Shown: one piece after another, positions 50,509 to 59,395 of the stretch | Position numbering within the stretch: the first letter of the stretch is position 1 | Layout of the letters: each line of letters starts with the position of its first letter | Assembly: GCA_964454675.1 (NCBI GenBank) | Contig: CAYVUB010000001.1 | Coordinates: forward strand, 124,001 to 188,000 | Direction of reading: 5' to 3' | Length of the DNA stretch: 64,000 nt | Source of the DNA: CAYVUB01 sp964454675 | GTDB lineage: Bacteria; Bacteroidota; Bacteroidia; Flavobacteriales; Flavobacteriaceae | Notes under the pieces: model-generated | What the model saw: the letters and a program-made list of their open reading frames with translations, nothing else | Databases searched by the model: none | What the model was told of the DNA's origin: nothing | Translations under genes and position numbers: made by a program

Positions 50509-50526
50509 ACTGCGACTGAATACTGA
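50509..50526. repeat. 18-base dispersed repeat, copy 2
   Basis: ACTGCGACTGAATACTGA, the exact complement of 39588-39605 next to ssrA. Confidence 0.6.
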
Positions 50527-50529
50527 ACA

Positions 50530-51138
50530 CTATTTAGAGTCATATTTAAAATGCATATACGTACCATAAATGATATGCATTACGCCAAAACCTAATACCC
50601 AAAGCCAAAAACCATAGCCTGGAAACAGTGCGCAAATCAAGCCTAAAACAATTTCGGTGTAGCCTAAATATCGAATATCGCCAATGCTGTATTTGGATGC
50701 ATTGACCAAAGCTAAGCCATAAAATATCAACATCAAAGCACCAGTTTGACCATATTTTTGATTCGATAAAATTATTAAGATGTATAAGCCACCAGCAATA
50801 AGTGGAATTAAAAAGTTAATGACCAAACGTCTGGAAGATGCATCCCAAATTTTTGCCCCATTTTTTTTGGCTTTTCGTGTGGTCAAAATAATGCCTGTAA
50901 CAGCACTAAACAAGGCTATCAAAAGCAAATCAAGCAAAATCAATCGGAAGACATACCCATCTAAAATTAAATAGTCCCTACCTGAATTCATTACCAACCA
51001 ATACGCAAATCCTGCACCAATAATAGCATACACACCAGCTAATATTCCTGATAAACCACTAAGCGAGATAAAGCGCGATGATTTGTTCATCATTTGCTTG
51101 ATGTCGCTGATGTCTTTTAAATAGTCTTTTGATTCCAT
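50530..51138 (-). CDS. Membrane protein of unknown function
   Basis: The 202 residues have about six hydrophobic segments after a short cytosolic N-terminus (MESKDYLKDISDIKQMMNKS). I recognise no domain. It precedes the winged-helix gene on the same strand (140-base gap containing a REP-like palindrome), and dyad copy 2 lies 8 bases upstream of its ATG. It is therefore a likely member of the same regulon. Confidence 0.75.
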   Translation of the reverse strand: MESKDYLKDISDIKQMMNKSSRFISLSGLSGILAGVYAIIGAGFAYWLVMNSGRDYLILDGYVFRLILLDLLLIALFSAVTGIILTTRKAKKNGAKIWDASSRRLVINFLIPLIAGGLYILIILSNQKYGQTGALMLIFYGLALVNASKYSIGDIRYLGYTEIVLGLICALFPGYGFWLWVLGFGVMHIIYGTYMHFKYDSK

Positions 51139-51146
51139 GCTAAAGT

Positions 51147-51163
51147 ACTTTGAATTGCAAAGT
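51147..51163. promoter_or_regulatory. Operator candidate, copy 2 (ACTTTG-N5-CAAAGT)
   Basis: ACTTTG AATTG CAAAGT, upstream of the membrane gene. On the minus strand it includes TTACTTTG, one mismatch from the -7 consensus, so binding would cover the promoter. Confidence 0.6.
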
Positions 51164-51229
51164 AAATTAATTTGTTTTAACTGTGCAAGTTAAAAGTTTA
51201 TTAAATTTGACATTAAATTAACGAAGCAG

Positions 51230-51589
51230 ATGAAACCAGCAGAAGCTTATATTTTAAACCGGCAAGAACCCTATAAATCAATACTATTGCAATTGCAAAT
51301 ATTAATTGAGCACACATTTCCAGAAGCTCATATGGAATATAAATGGAGAATGCCTTGTTATTACATTGGAACAAGGCCGATTTGTTACCTAAATCAGAGC
51401 AAGGATTATGTTGATGTTGCGTTTTGGCATTCGGGACATATTGTTAAGCATGCCGAGCATTTAGTTTCTGAAAAAAGGAAAAAGATAAAATCGTTACGCT
51501 ATAGAAGTTTGGACGCCATTGACGACACCGTTTTTATCAGTGTTTTAAAAGAAGTAGAAGCTTTTAAAAACACATCATTTTTAAAATAA
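51230..51589 (+). CDS. DUF1801-domain protein
   Basis: The 119 residues have the DUF1801 core YKWRMPCYYIGTRPICYLNQ followed by VDVAFWHSGHIVKHAEHL. It is transcribed alone, divergent from the membrane protein gene. It is the fourth DUF1801-related gene in the window. Function unknown. Confidence 0.83.
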   Translation: MKPAEAYILNRQEPYKSILLQLQILIEHTFPEAHMEYKWRMPCYYIGTRPICYLNQSKDYVDVAFWHSGHIVKHAEHLVSEKRKKIKSLRYRSLDAIDDTVFISVLKEVEAFKNTSFLK

Positions 51590-51816
51590 TCTTTATACTT
51601 TAAAAATCTAATTATAAGTCCGATTATTCAAAAACAACTTACCAACTGATTTATATCAGTTCAAAAACATTAAGTCATTAAGAGACATTAAGAATTGCTT
51701 AATGAATATCTTAAATACCTTAACTTCTTAATGGTTAAAGACAAAGAACAGGATTTTTTTTAAAAACATATTGTTTTCGGTATAATAACAATCGAATTCG
51801 TGCCAATATTACGAGT

Positions 51817-52638
51817 CTATTTTAAAGAATTCACCGTTTTTCTAATCGCCACCAAATTAGAAAGTAATTTTTCCAGATAATCCAAATGCAACATATTGGC
51901 GCCATCACTTTTGGCATTTGCCGGATCAAAATGGGTTTCTATAAACAAGCCATCAACATTATTGACTACACCGGCACGGGCAATGGTTTCAATCATATCC
52001 GGCCGTCCACCAGTCACACCGCTGGTTTGGTTGGGTTGTTGCAGTGAATGTGTCACATCAAGAACGGTAGGTGCGTACTGTCGCATGGTTGGAATACCTC
52101 TAAAATCAACAATCATATCCTGATAGCCAAACATCGTACCTCTATCGGTAATCCATGCTTTATGGTTACCGGCATCTTTCACTTTTTGAACGGCATGTTT
52201 CATAGCTTCAGGACTCATAAATTGCCCTTTTTTAAGGTTGACCACTTTTCCGGTTTGTGCGGCGGCAATCACCAAATCCGTTTGACGTACTAAAAAAGCC
52301 GGAATCTGTAATACATCAACATACTCAGCAGCCATAATAGCGTCTGATATTTCGTGAATATCTGTAACTGTGGGAATATCAAACGTATCCGATACTTTTT
52401 TCAGGATTTTCAATGCTTTTTCATCGCCAATACCCGTAAAGCTGTCAATACGGCTTCGGTTGGCTTTTTTAAAACTGCCTTTAAAAACATAAGGAATTTT
52501 TAAAGCATTGGTAATGCCTACAATCTTTTCGGCAATACGCAGTGCCATGTCTTCGCCTTCAATGGCGCAAGGTCCGGCAAGCAAAAAGAAGTTATCAGAA
52601 TTACTGTGTTTTATTTTTGGAACGTCGTTGAGAGTCAT
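51817..52638 (-). CDS. kdsA: 3-deoxy-8-phosphooctulonate synthase
   Basis: KdsA condenses arabinose-5-phosphate and PEP to Kdo-8-phosphate for LPS core. Segments NFFLLAGPCAIEGEDMAL, FKGSFKKANRSRIDSFTGIG, LKKGQFMSPEAMKHAVQK and DVTHSLQQPNQTSGVTGGRP are diagnostic. The N26-type Asn instead of Cys after the start (SDNFFLLAGPC) points to the metal-independent class; this is tentative. Length is 273. It has a perfect -7 box. Confidence 0.96.
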   Translation of the reverse strand: MTLNDVPKIKHSNSDNFFLLAGPCAIEGEDMALRIAEKIVGITNALKIPYVFKGSFKKANRSRIDSFTGIGDEKALKILKKVSDTFDIPTVTDIHEISDAIMAAEYVDVLQIPAFLVRQTDLVIAAAQTGKVVNLKKGQFMSPEAMKHAVQKVKDAGNHKAWITDRGTMFGYQDMIVDFRGIPTMRQYAPTVLDVTHSLQQPNQTSGVTGGRPDMIETIARAGVVNNVDGLFIETHFDPANAKSDGANMLHLDYLEKLLSNLVAIRKTVNSLK

Positions 52639-52657
52639 CGTATGCTGTTTAAAAGTG

Positions 52658-52665
52658 CAAAGTTA
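52658..52665 (-). promoter_or_regulatory. -7 box of kdsA
   Basis: TAACTTTG followed by C on the minus strand is a perfect TAnnTTTG match 19 bases upstream of the kdsA ATG. Confidence 0.55.
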
Positions 52666-52784
52666 AAGAATTTTAGATGGATTCTGAATTTTCATTTTTA
52701 ATCTTGAAAAACATCACATCTATAATTATTGATTCCCTGCCTGCCGTTAGGCAGGTTTCAGCGAAGCGGTCTTGGCTCTTATAA

Positions 52785-53144
52785 TCAAAAACTATTCTTA
52801 ATACTGTTTCTTATAATCCACAATGCCATCAAAAAATTGATAATCACCAATGCACCACCATACAGTAAGTATTGTTTGGCTGTTTCTGATATGGTTATAA
52901 TTTGCATTAAATCAGATATATAAGCTAATACCATGTACGATGACAAACACACAAACGTAATACCGAGAGAAAAATTTAACCGGTTGCTGGGCTTGATAAT
53001 CTGCCATAAAAACGGAATACCAAATAATAAAATAGGGTAGGCAGAAATACCTTCACTTTTATTGACATCTGTAAACCAAAATGCGATAACTGTGATAAAA
53101 TACAGGTATGGGATAAACTTTGAATATTTATGAATTGTTTTCAT
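52785..53144 (-). CDS. Small membrane protein of unknown function
   Basis: The 119 residues contain four hydrophobic segments (FIPYLYFITVIAFWF, YPILLFGIPFLWQII, LGITFVCLSSYMVLAYI and LLYGGALVIINFLMALWII). I recognise no family. A CCTGCC...GGCAGG palindrome lies at about 52736-52755, downstream of the gene toward kdsA. Confidence 0.65.
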   Translation of the reverse strand: MKTIHKYSKFIPYLYFITVIAFWFTDVNKSEGISAYPILLFGIPFLWQIIKPSNRLNFSLGITFVCLSSYMVLAYISDLMQIITISETAKQYLLYGGALVIINFLMALWIIRNSIKNSF

Positions 53145-53339
53145 CTGTTAATGAATTTATAACGTTAATAAAACAGATGTAAATTGCCCGACTTGGTTAC
53201 GGTCGGTTGGTTAGTGCGGCTATTTACTATTAATCGGTTTAATAACGAAAGTTACAAACTCAAATTGTGCCAACCGGAAATTATAACATTTAATTAACGT
53301 AATATCATACATTCATAACTGTAATATAAAAATATAACG

Positions 53340-53347
53340 TACCTTTG
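53340..53347 (+). promoter_or_regulatory. -7 box of typA
   Basis: TACCTTTG followed by C matches TAnnTTTG 25 bases before the typA ATG. Confidence 0.55.
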
Positions 53348-53372
53348 CACGCTTAAAAAAACAGGCATCTTT

Positions 53373-55172
53373 ATGGCTACTATCAGAAATATTGCAATTA
53401 TTGCCCACGTTGACCACGGTAAAACCACTTTGGTTGATAAAATTATGTACCATTGTCAGTTATTCCGTGAAAACGAAAACACCGGCGATTTGATTCTTGA
53501 TAATAACGATCTGGAGCGTGAAAGAGGTATTACTATTACTTCAAAAAACGTATCGGTTGTTTACAAAGACACAAAAATTAATATCATTGATACGCCCGGT
53601 CACGCCGATTTTGGTGGAGAAGTAGAGCGTGTACTGAATATGGCCGATGGCGTGTTGTTACTGGTTGATGCTTTTGAAGGACCAATGCCGCAAACCCGTT
53701 TTGTACTTCAAAAAGCCATCGACTTAGGATTAAAACCATGTGTTGTCATCAATAAAGTCGATAAAGAAAACTGTACACCCGAAGAAGTCCACGAAGCTGT
53801 TTTTGACCTGATGTTTGAACTTGGAGCAGAAGAATGGCAATTGGATTTTCCAACGGTTTACGGTTCGGCAAAACAAAACTGGATGAGTGACGACTGGAAA
53901 CAAAAAACAGAAAACATCGAACCATTACTTGACATGGTTGTGGAGCATATTCCTGTACCAAAAGTTGAACAGGGCACAACCCAAATGCTTATTACCTCGC
54001 TCGATTATTCATCGTTTACAGGCCGTATTGCCATTGGGCGTTTACAACGTGGCGAATTAAAATCGGGAATGAACATTTCCCTGGTAAAACGCGACGGAAA
54101 AATCACGAAGTCCAAAATAAAAGAACTGCACGTTTTTGAAGGTTTGGGACGCAAAAAAGTAGAAGAAGTACAAGCCGGAGACATTTGTGCCATTGTAGGT
54201 CTTGAAGGTTTTGAAATAGGTGATACCATTGCCGATTTTGAAAATCCGCAGGGATTAAAAACCATTGCCATTGACGAGCCAACAATGAGTATGTTGTTTA
54301 CCATCAACGATTCGCCGTTTTTTGGTAAAGACGGAAAATTTGTGACCTCACGACATATCAAAGACCGATTGACTAAAGAGCTTGAAAAAAATCTTGCGTT
54401 AAGAGTTTCAGAAACCGACAGTGCCGATAAATTTATGGTATTTGGCCGTGGCGTATTGCATTTATCGGTGTTGATAGAAACCATGCGCCGTGAAGGTTAT
54501 GAGTTGCAAATAGGTCAGCCACAGGTTATTATTAAAGAAATTGACGGTGTTAAATGTGAGCCTGTTGAAGAAATGACCATCGATTTGCCGGAGGAAGTTT
54601 CCGGTAAAGCTATTGAAATGGTTAGCATCCGTAAAGGCGAAATGGTAAGTATGGAATCTAAAGGCGAGCGTATGATATGTAAGTTTGTGATTCCGTCACG
54701 AGGCATCATCGGGTTGAGAAATCAATTATTGACAGCTACGGCAGGTGAAGCTATCATGTCGCACCGTTTTATAGAATATCAGCCGTTAAAAGGCGGCATT
54801 CCTGAGCGTCAAAACGGAAGTTTGGTGTCTATGGAAAATGGTCAGGCAATTCCGTATTCGATTGATAAATTACAGGATAGAGGCAAGTTTTTTGTGGATC
54901 CGGGAGAAGATATATATGAAGGTCAGGTAATTGGCGAAAATTCCCGTGGTGATGATATGGTGGTGAATGTTACCAAAACCAAAAAATTAAGTAACGTACG
55001 TTCGTCGGGAGCAGATGATAAAGCACGTATTATTCCTGCCATAAAATTCTCTTTGGAAGAAGCGTTGGAATACATCCAAAAAGATGAATATGTTGAAGTA
55101 ACACCAAACCATATCCGTTTGCGTAAAATATTATTGACAGAAGTAGAGCGTAAAAGAAATAAAGCGATTTAA
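53373..55172 (+). CDS. typA: Ribosome-associated GTPase TypA/BipA
   Basis: TypA is an EF-G-like translational GTPase involved in stress and 50S assembly. G1 is AHVDHGKTT (11-19), then RERGITITSKNVSV, DTPGHADFGGEVERVL and NKVDKENC. EF-G-like domain II and the C-terminal BipA-specific domain (QRGKF-type segment KLQDRGKFFVDPGEDIYEGQ) are present. Length 599. A terminator follows at 55195. Confidence 0.97.
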   Translation: MATIRNIAIIAHVDHGKTTLVDKIMYHCQLFRENENTGDLILDNNDLERERGITITSKNVSVVYKDTKINIIDTPGHADFGGEVERVLNMADGVLLLVDAFEGPMPQTRFVLQKAIDLGLKPCVVINKVDKENCTPEEVHEAVFDLMFELGAEEWQLDFPTVYGSAKQNWMSDDWKQKTENIEPLLDMVVEHIPVPKVEQGTTQMLITSLDYSSFTGRIAIGRLQRGELKSGMNISLVKRDGKITKSKIKELHVFEGLGRKKVEEVQAGDICAIVGLEGFEIGDTIADFENPQGLKTIAIDEPTMSMLFTINDSPFFGKDGKFVTSRHIKDRLTKELEKNLALRVSETDSADKFMVFGRGVLHLSVLIETMRREGYELQIGQPQVIIKEIDGVKCEPVEEMTIDLPEEVSGKAIEMVSIRKGEMVSMESKGERMICKFVIPSRGIIGLRNQLLTATAGEAIMSHRFIEYQPLKGGIPERQNGSLVSMENGQAIPYSIDKLQDRGKFFVDPGEDIYEGQVIGENSRGDDMVVNVTKTKKLSNVRSSGADDKARIIPAIKFSLEEALEYIQKDEYVEVTPNHIRLRKILLTEVERKRNKAI

Positions 55173-55194
55173 TCTTTTAAAAATATATTTTCCT

Positions 55195-55227
55195 AAAAGG
55201 AATTCTGCGAAAGGGTTCCTTTTTTTA
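55195..55227 (+). terminator. Terminator after typA
   Basis: AAAAGGAA / TTCCTTTT (55195-55202 and 55216-55223) with a 13-base loop continues into a T-run. Confidence 0.7.
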
Positions 55228-55293
55228 TGAATATCAACTCATTTTATCGTAAGCCATCAAACTTTACTATATTTACAAAAAAATAAGAACACT

Positions 55294-55506
55294 ATGTATT
55301 TTCTATATTTCGATCCGGGTTTAGGTGCTATGATTATTCAAGCGCTTGTGGCTGTTGTAGCAGGTGTGGTTCTGTTTTCAAAAAATCTTTTATATAAGAT
55401 TAAACTGTTTTTCGGATTGGTTAAAAATGATGAAAACAATCTGTTTGATGACATTGACGTTACTGAAACGGACATAGAAAACAAAAAGCAAAACGATAGT
55501 GAGTGA
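55294..55506 (+). CDS. Small membrane protein at head of envelope cluster
   Basis: The 70 residues have one hydrophobic helix (GLGAMIIQALVAVVAGVVLF) and an acidic tail (DENNLFDDIDVTETDIE). I recall similar small proteins directly before NoeA-like methyltransferase and sulfatase genes. The next gene's GTG start overlaps its last 8 bases, so they are translationally coupled. Confidence 0.7.
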   Translation: MYFLYFDPGLGAMIIQALVAVVAGVVLFSKNLLYKIKLFFGLVKNDENNLFDDIDVTETDIENKKQNDSE

Positions 55507-56872
55507 CCAGCATAGTTCTTCATTTAGAGATCCTTCAGGTTACGTATTTGTTGATGAAGGTATCATTAAAAGGAAAATTCTTCCAAAGTATTTTGATGTC
55601 TATGATGCTTTAAAAAATGCTCATTTTTTCGAAAAACTTTTCAAAGCGCAGTTGGTAATTCCTCATAAAGAGTTATTAGTTTCTGATACTGAAATCATTA
55701 TTCAGCCTGAACTGATACCATTCATCACATATCCATACGAATGGAGCTTCAATCAATATAAAGAAGCAGCATTATTAACCTTGAAATTACAGAAGTATAG
55801 CATAGAAAATGGATTTTCTCTTAAAGATGCTTCTGCTTTTAACGTGACGTTTCATAAAGGTAAAGCTGTTTTTATAGATACCTTATCATTTGATTTATAC
55901 AAAGAAAATTCACCTTGGCGTGCTTACAAGCAATTTATCACACACTTTTTAGGACCTTTAGTATTGGCACATTATCACGGTGCGCAGTCATTAAAAATGA
56001 TGAGCAATTTTATAGATGGCATTCCGGTTAAAATGATTGCTTCTATGTTGCCGTTCAAAACCAAATTGAGTCCGTTTTTGTATTCAAATATTCACTTGTT
56101 GGCCAAGTTTGAAGCCAAACACAATGAAGATTACGAGGGCAAAACAAAAACAATCAATTTATCAAAAAAAGCACAGCTCAATATCATTGAAAGCTTGTAT
56201 GATTACATCAAAAACCTATCCTTAAAAGAGCATAGTGAATGGGGAAATTATTACAGTAAAACCAATTATTCAGATGAAGCTTTTGAACAAAAATCAAGCA
56301 TAATCAATCAATGGATTTCAAAAATCAATGCCCAAACATTGATAGATATTGGCGGTAATGATGGCACATTTGTCAGGAAAATATCAAGTAAGCTTATGCA
56401 AGCTTTGGTTTGTGACATTGATGCCAATTCGGTTGATTTGAACCATAAAACCATAAAAGAGCAAAAGGAAACATATATCACGCCGTTTGTGTTGGATGTC
56501 TTAAATCCGTCGGCAGCTATTGGTTTTCAAAATAATGAACGCTTTTCTTTTTTAAATCGAATATCAACGTTTTCTCCCGATGCTACTTTGGCTTTGGCAG
56601 TCATTCATCACATGTCATTATCGGGTAACATTCCGTTTGAGCGTTCGGCAGATTTTTTTGCTTCTTTTTCAAACCATTTGATTATTGAATTTCCTGATAG
56701 AGAAGATTCTTGGGTGCAACGTTTGCTCAACAGCAAAGCAGATTTTAAAGACCATTTTGATTTTTATAATAAGACAAGTTTTGAAACCGAATATGCTCTC
56801 TATTTTGATATAGTCAGTAAAGAGCAGATTTCGGGCGCAGAAAGAATCTTATATTTAATGAAACGAAAATAG
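55499..56872 (+). CDS. SAM-dependent methyltransferase with kinase-like N-terminal region (NoeA-like)
   Basis: The 457 residues start with GTG. The C-terminal half is a class I methyltransferase with the SAM loop TLIDIGGNDGTFVRKISSK and VCDIDANSVDLN. The N-terminal half contains SLKDASAFNVTFHKGKAVFI followed by DTLSF, reminiscent of a kinase-type Asp/Asn metal site. This matches my memory of NoeA-like nodulation proteins. Substrate unknown; envelope glycan or an anchored polymer is likely from context. Confidence 0.72.
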   Translation: MSDQHSSSFRDPSGYVFVDEGIIKRKILPKYFDVYDALKNAHFFEKLFKAQLVIPHKELLVSDTEIIIQPELIPFITYPYEWSFNQYKEAALLTLKLQKYSIENGFSLKDASAFNVTFHKGKAVFIDTLSFDLYKENSPWRAYKQFITHFLGPLVLAHYHGAQSLKMMSNFIDGIPVKMIASMLPFKTKLSPFLYSNIHLLAKFEAKHNEDYEGKTKTINLSKKAQLNIIESLYDYIKNLSLKEHSEWGNYYSKTNYSDEAFEQKSSIINQWISKINAQTLIDIGGNDGTFVRKISSKLMQALVCDIDANSVDLNHKTIKEQKETYITPFVLDVLNPSAAIGFQNNERFSFLNRISTFSPDATLALAVIHHMSLSGNIPFERSADFFASFSNHLIIEFPDREDSWVQRLLNSKADFKDHFDFYNKTSFETEYALYFDIVSKEQISGAERILYLMKRK

Positions 56873-56875
56873 TAT

Positions 56876-58342
56876 ATGAATTTTATAAAGAAAGTAGTAA
56901 ACTTTGTAAGTAAAGATAGTGTGTTGCCGCTAATAGCAGGGTTGGCGTCAGGAGCTTATCCCATGGCTTTTTATTATTCCAAAAATTTTGGGTTTGTCAA
57001 TTCATTAGGTCATTTGTTTTTCTTTTCAGCTGTTTTTTTAGTTCTTCCTGTAACAGTCAATTATTTGTTTTATTTTTTTTATAAGAAAAAACACTTATCG
57101 CAATACAAAACCTTTGTACTTCCGGTATTAAATGGGCTGGCATTTTTTATTCTTGCAATTGTTGCAATGGATTCCAGGGTAGGTAATAAAAAGTTTGCGA
57201 TAGCAGTCGTTTTGACATTTTTGGTGGCATTTGCTTGTTTATTCCTGAAAAAAAAACAGTTGTTTTCAAAAGTAATCGTGATACAATATTTATTGCTTTT
57301 GGTAGTAATGTATCCATTAGGTAAAACGCTTTATTCCTATTTTTCACGATCGGATAACTGGATGGAACAACCTGATTATATTAAGGAAACCATTTTAAAA
57401 CAACGCCCTAATATTTATGTTATACAACCTGATGGTTATGTGAATCCATCGGAATTGGGAAGAGGATATTATAATTTTGATAATTCGGAGTTTGAAAATA
57501 AATTAACCAGTTTAGGGTTTAAAATTTATCTTGATTTTAGGAGTAACTACCCAAGCACCATGAGTTCAAACAGCTCAATGTTTGCAATGAAGCATCATTT
57601 TTTTAATCAGGTGGACGAACGCAATTCAATAATGAATCTAAATCCGGTAGTCAAGATTTTTAAAAATAACGGTTATAAAACGCATTTTTTTGCAGAAGTT
57701 CCATATCTGCTTTCAAATAGACCAAAAGTGAATTTTGATTATACTAATTTTAAAATGAGTGAAATTCCTTTTTTAGGAAGAGGTTTTGGAGTTACTAAGG
57801 ATATAATTGAAGATGTAAAACCGCTATTGGAAAACCAGAGAGACGCCAATTTTTACTTTTTTGAAAAATTGCTTCCAGGGCATATCAAAGTGTATAAAGA
57901 AGCGGCCGGAACGGTTGAAGAAGAGCGGCAAAAATATTTAGACGATTTGCAATTGTCCAATTTATGGCTGGAAGAATTGATAAGAGTCATTCAGCAAAAC
58001 GACCCTAACGGACTCATAGTTATTATTGCTGACCATGGTGGTTATGTAGGTTGGGAATATAGCCTGCAATCACACTCAAAAACTGAAGACCGCGATTTGC
58101 TTTACTCAGGCTTTTCAACACTTTTGGCAATCAAATGGAATGGTAAAATACCTGAAAGTGATGAAAAGCTCAGATCGTCAGTCAATCTCTTTAGGATTCT
58201 GTTCTCACATCTTTCGGGAGATACTTCTTTATTGGATAATTTACAAGATAACAGTAGTTATAATCAATTAAAATTTGGAGAACCAAAAGGCGTTTTTAAA
58301 GTGTTGGACAATGATGGAAATGTAGTTTTTGAGGAACCATAA
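56876..58342 (+). CDS. Membrane sulfatase/phosphotransferase-fold enzyme
   Basis: The 488 residues have about five N-terminal TM segments (to about residue 160), then an alkaline-phosphatase-superfamily domain. QPDGYVNPSEL gives the first metal Asp, YPSTMSSNSSMF the candidate nucleophile Ser/Thr, and VIIADHGGYVG the second metal site. The layout resembles LTA-synthase or EptA-type transferases that decorate envelope glycans. It starts 3 bases after the methyltransferase stop. Confidence 0.78.
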   Translation: MNFIKKVVNFVSKDSVLPLIAGLASGAYPMAFYYSKNFGFVNSLGHLFFFSAVFLVLPVTVNYLFYFFYKKKHLSQYKTFVLPVLNGLAFFILAIVAMDSRVGNKKFAIAVVLTFLVAFACLFLKKKQLFSKVIVIQYLLLLVVMYPLGKTLYSYFSRSDNWMEQPDYIKETILKQRPNIYVIQPDGYVNPSELGRGYYNFDNSEFENKLTSLGFKIYLDFRSNYPSTMSSNSSMFAMKHHFFNQVDERNSIMNLNPVVKIFKNNGYKTHFFAEVPYLLSNRPKVNFDYTNFKMSEIPFLGRGFGVTKDIIEDVKPLLENQRDANFYFFEKLLPGHIKVYKEAAGTVEEERQKYLDDLQLSNLWLEELIRVIQQNDPNGLIVIIADHGGYVGWEYSLQSHSKTEDRDLLYSGFSTLLAIKWNGKIPESDEKLRSSVNLFRILFSHLSGDTSLLDNLQDNSSYNQLKFGEPKGVFKVLDNDGNVVFEEP

Positions 58343-58390
58343 TTTTTTAAGCTGGATTCTTCAAATTAAACGATTGCAGTTAATCATTTT

Positions 58391-59395
58391 ATGGGATTAA
58401 AGTTTACTTTTGAATATATGAATGCTTATAAGGTTTTAAAATATTCAAGCACATATTATCAACTATGGAATGATTTTGTCTCTCAATCCAAAAACGGGAC
58501 ATTCTTGTTCCATAGAGATTTTATGGAGTACCATCAAGACCGTTTTGAAGATTGTTCACAGCTTGTTTTTGAAGATGAAAAACTTGTAGCCGTTTTTCCG
58601 GCCAATAAAGTTGGCAACACCATTTATTCGCATCAAGGATTGACCTATGGTGGATTGGTACTGTCAAATTCTGTTAAGTTTTCATCGGTATTCAATACGT
58701 TTAAAGCCTTAATAGAATCATTAAAAAATGACGGATTTGACACCATTTATCTTAAAACAATTCCAGCTATTTATCACAGTTTGCCAAGTGATGAAATTCA
58801 GTATTTGTTGTTTTTGCTGGATGCGCAACTCATCCGAAGAGATGCATTGTCCGTGGTGGATTTGAGTAATACCATTACGTTTTCCAAAGACCGGATTGCA
58901 GGTTGTAAACGTGCGTTAAAACAACAGCTCATTATCAAAGAAGTCGATACATTTGATGATTTCTGGAATAAAATTCTTGAAGTAAACTTACAGCAAAAAC
59001 ACCAAGTAAAACCTGTTCACAGCCTTACTGAAATCACCTTGTTGAAGCAAAAATTCCCTAAGAATATCAGGCAATTTAATGTGTATAAAGATGACAAAAT
59101 TGTCGCAGGAACTACCATTTTTGAATCGGAAAATGTAGCACATTCACAATATATTTCTGCCAATGAAGATAAAAATACCTTAGGAAGCCTGGATTTTTTG
59201 CACCATCATTTAATAACCGAAGTATTTGCCCACAAACGGTATTTTGACTTTGGTATTTCCAATGAGAATCAAGGAAAAAACATCAATAAGGGACTGCATT
59301 ACTGGAAAGAAGGTTTCGGAGCCAGAACCGTCACACAAGATTTTTATCAAATAAAAACCGGTAACGTGTCCAAATTAGAAAATGTATTTATATGA
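58391..59395 (+). CDS. FemAB/GNAT-like acyltransferase
   Basis: The 334 residues have a FemAB-like two-GNAT-domain layout: QSKNGTFLFHRDFMEYHQDR in the first half, VYKDDKIVAGTTIFESENVA and KRYFDFGISNENQGKNINKG in the second. These proteins add amino acids or acyl groups to glycan or sugar amines. It overlaps the aminotransferase gene by 4 bases, so it may acylate an amino sugar made there. An alternative start is MNAYKVL (58418). Confidence 0.72.
   Translation: MGLKFTFEYMNAYKVLKYSSTYYQLWNDFVSQSKNGTFLFHRDFMEYHQDRFEDCSQLVFEDEKLVAVFPANKVGNTIYSHQGLTYGGLVLSNSVKFSSVFNTFKALIESLKNDGFDTIYLKTIPAIYHSLPSDEIQYLLFLLDAQLIRRDALSVVDLSNTITFSKDRIAGCKRALKQQLIIKEVDTFDDFWNKILEVNLQQKHQVKPVHSLTEITLLKQKFPKNIRQFNVYKDDKIVAGTTIFESENVAHSQYISANEDKNTLGSLDFLHHHLITEVFAHKRYFDFGISNENQGKNINKGLHYWKEGFGARTVTQDFYQIKTGNVSKLENVFI

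Noticed and set aside
53175..53225. tRNA-like look of CCCGACTTGGTTACGGTCGG
   Set aside because: Only one short stem (CCGAC/GTCGG); no acceptor, anticodon or T-arm can be built.
54005..54484. 159-codon minus-strand frame in typA
   Set aside because: Opposite the conserved GTPase gene; a shadow.
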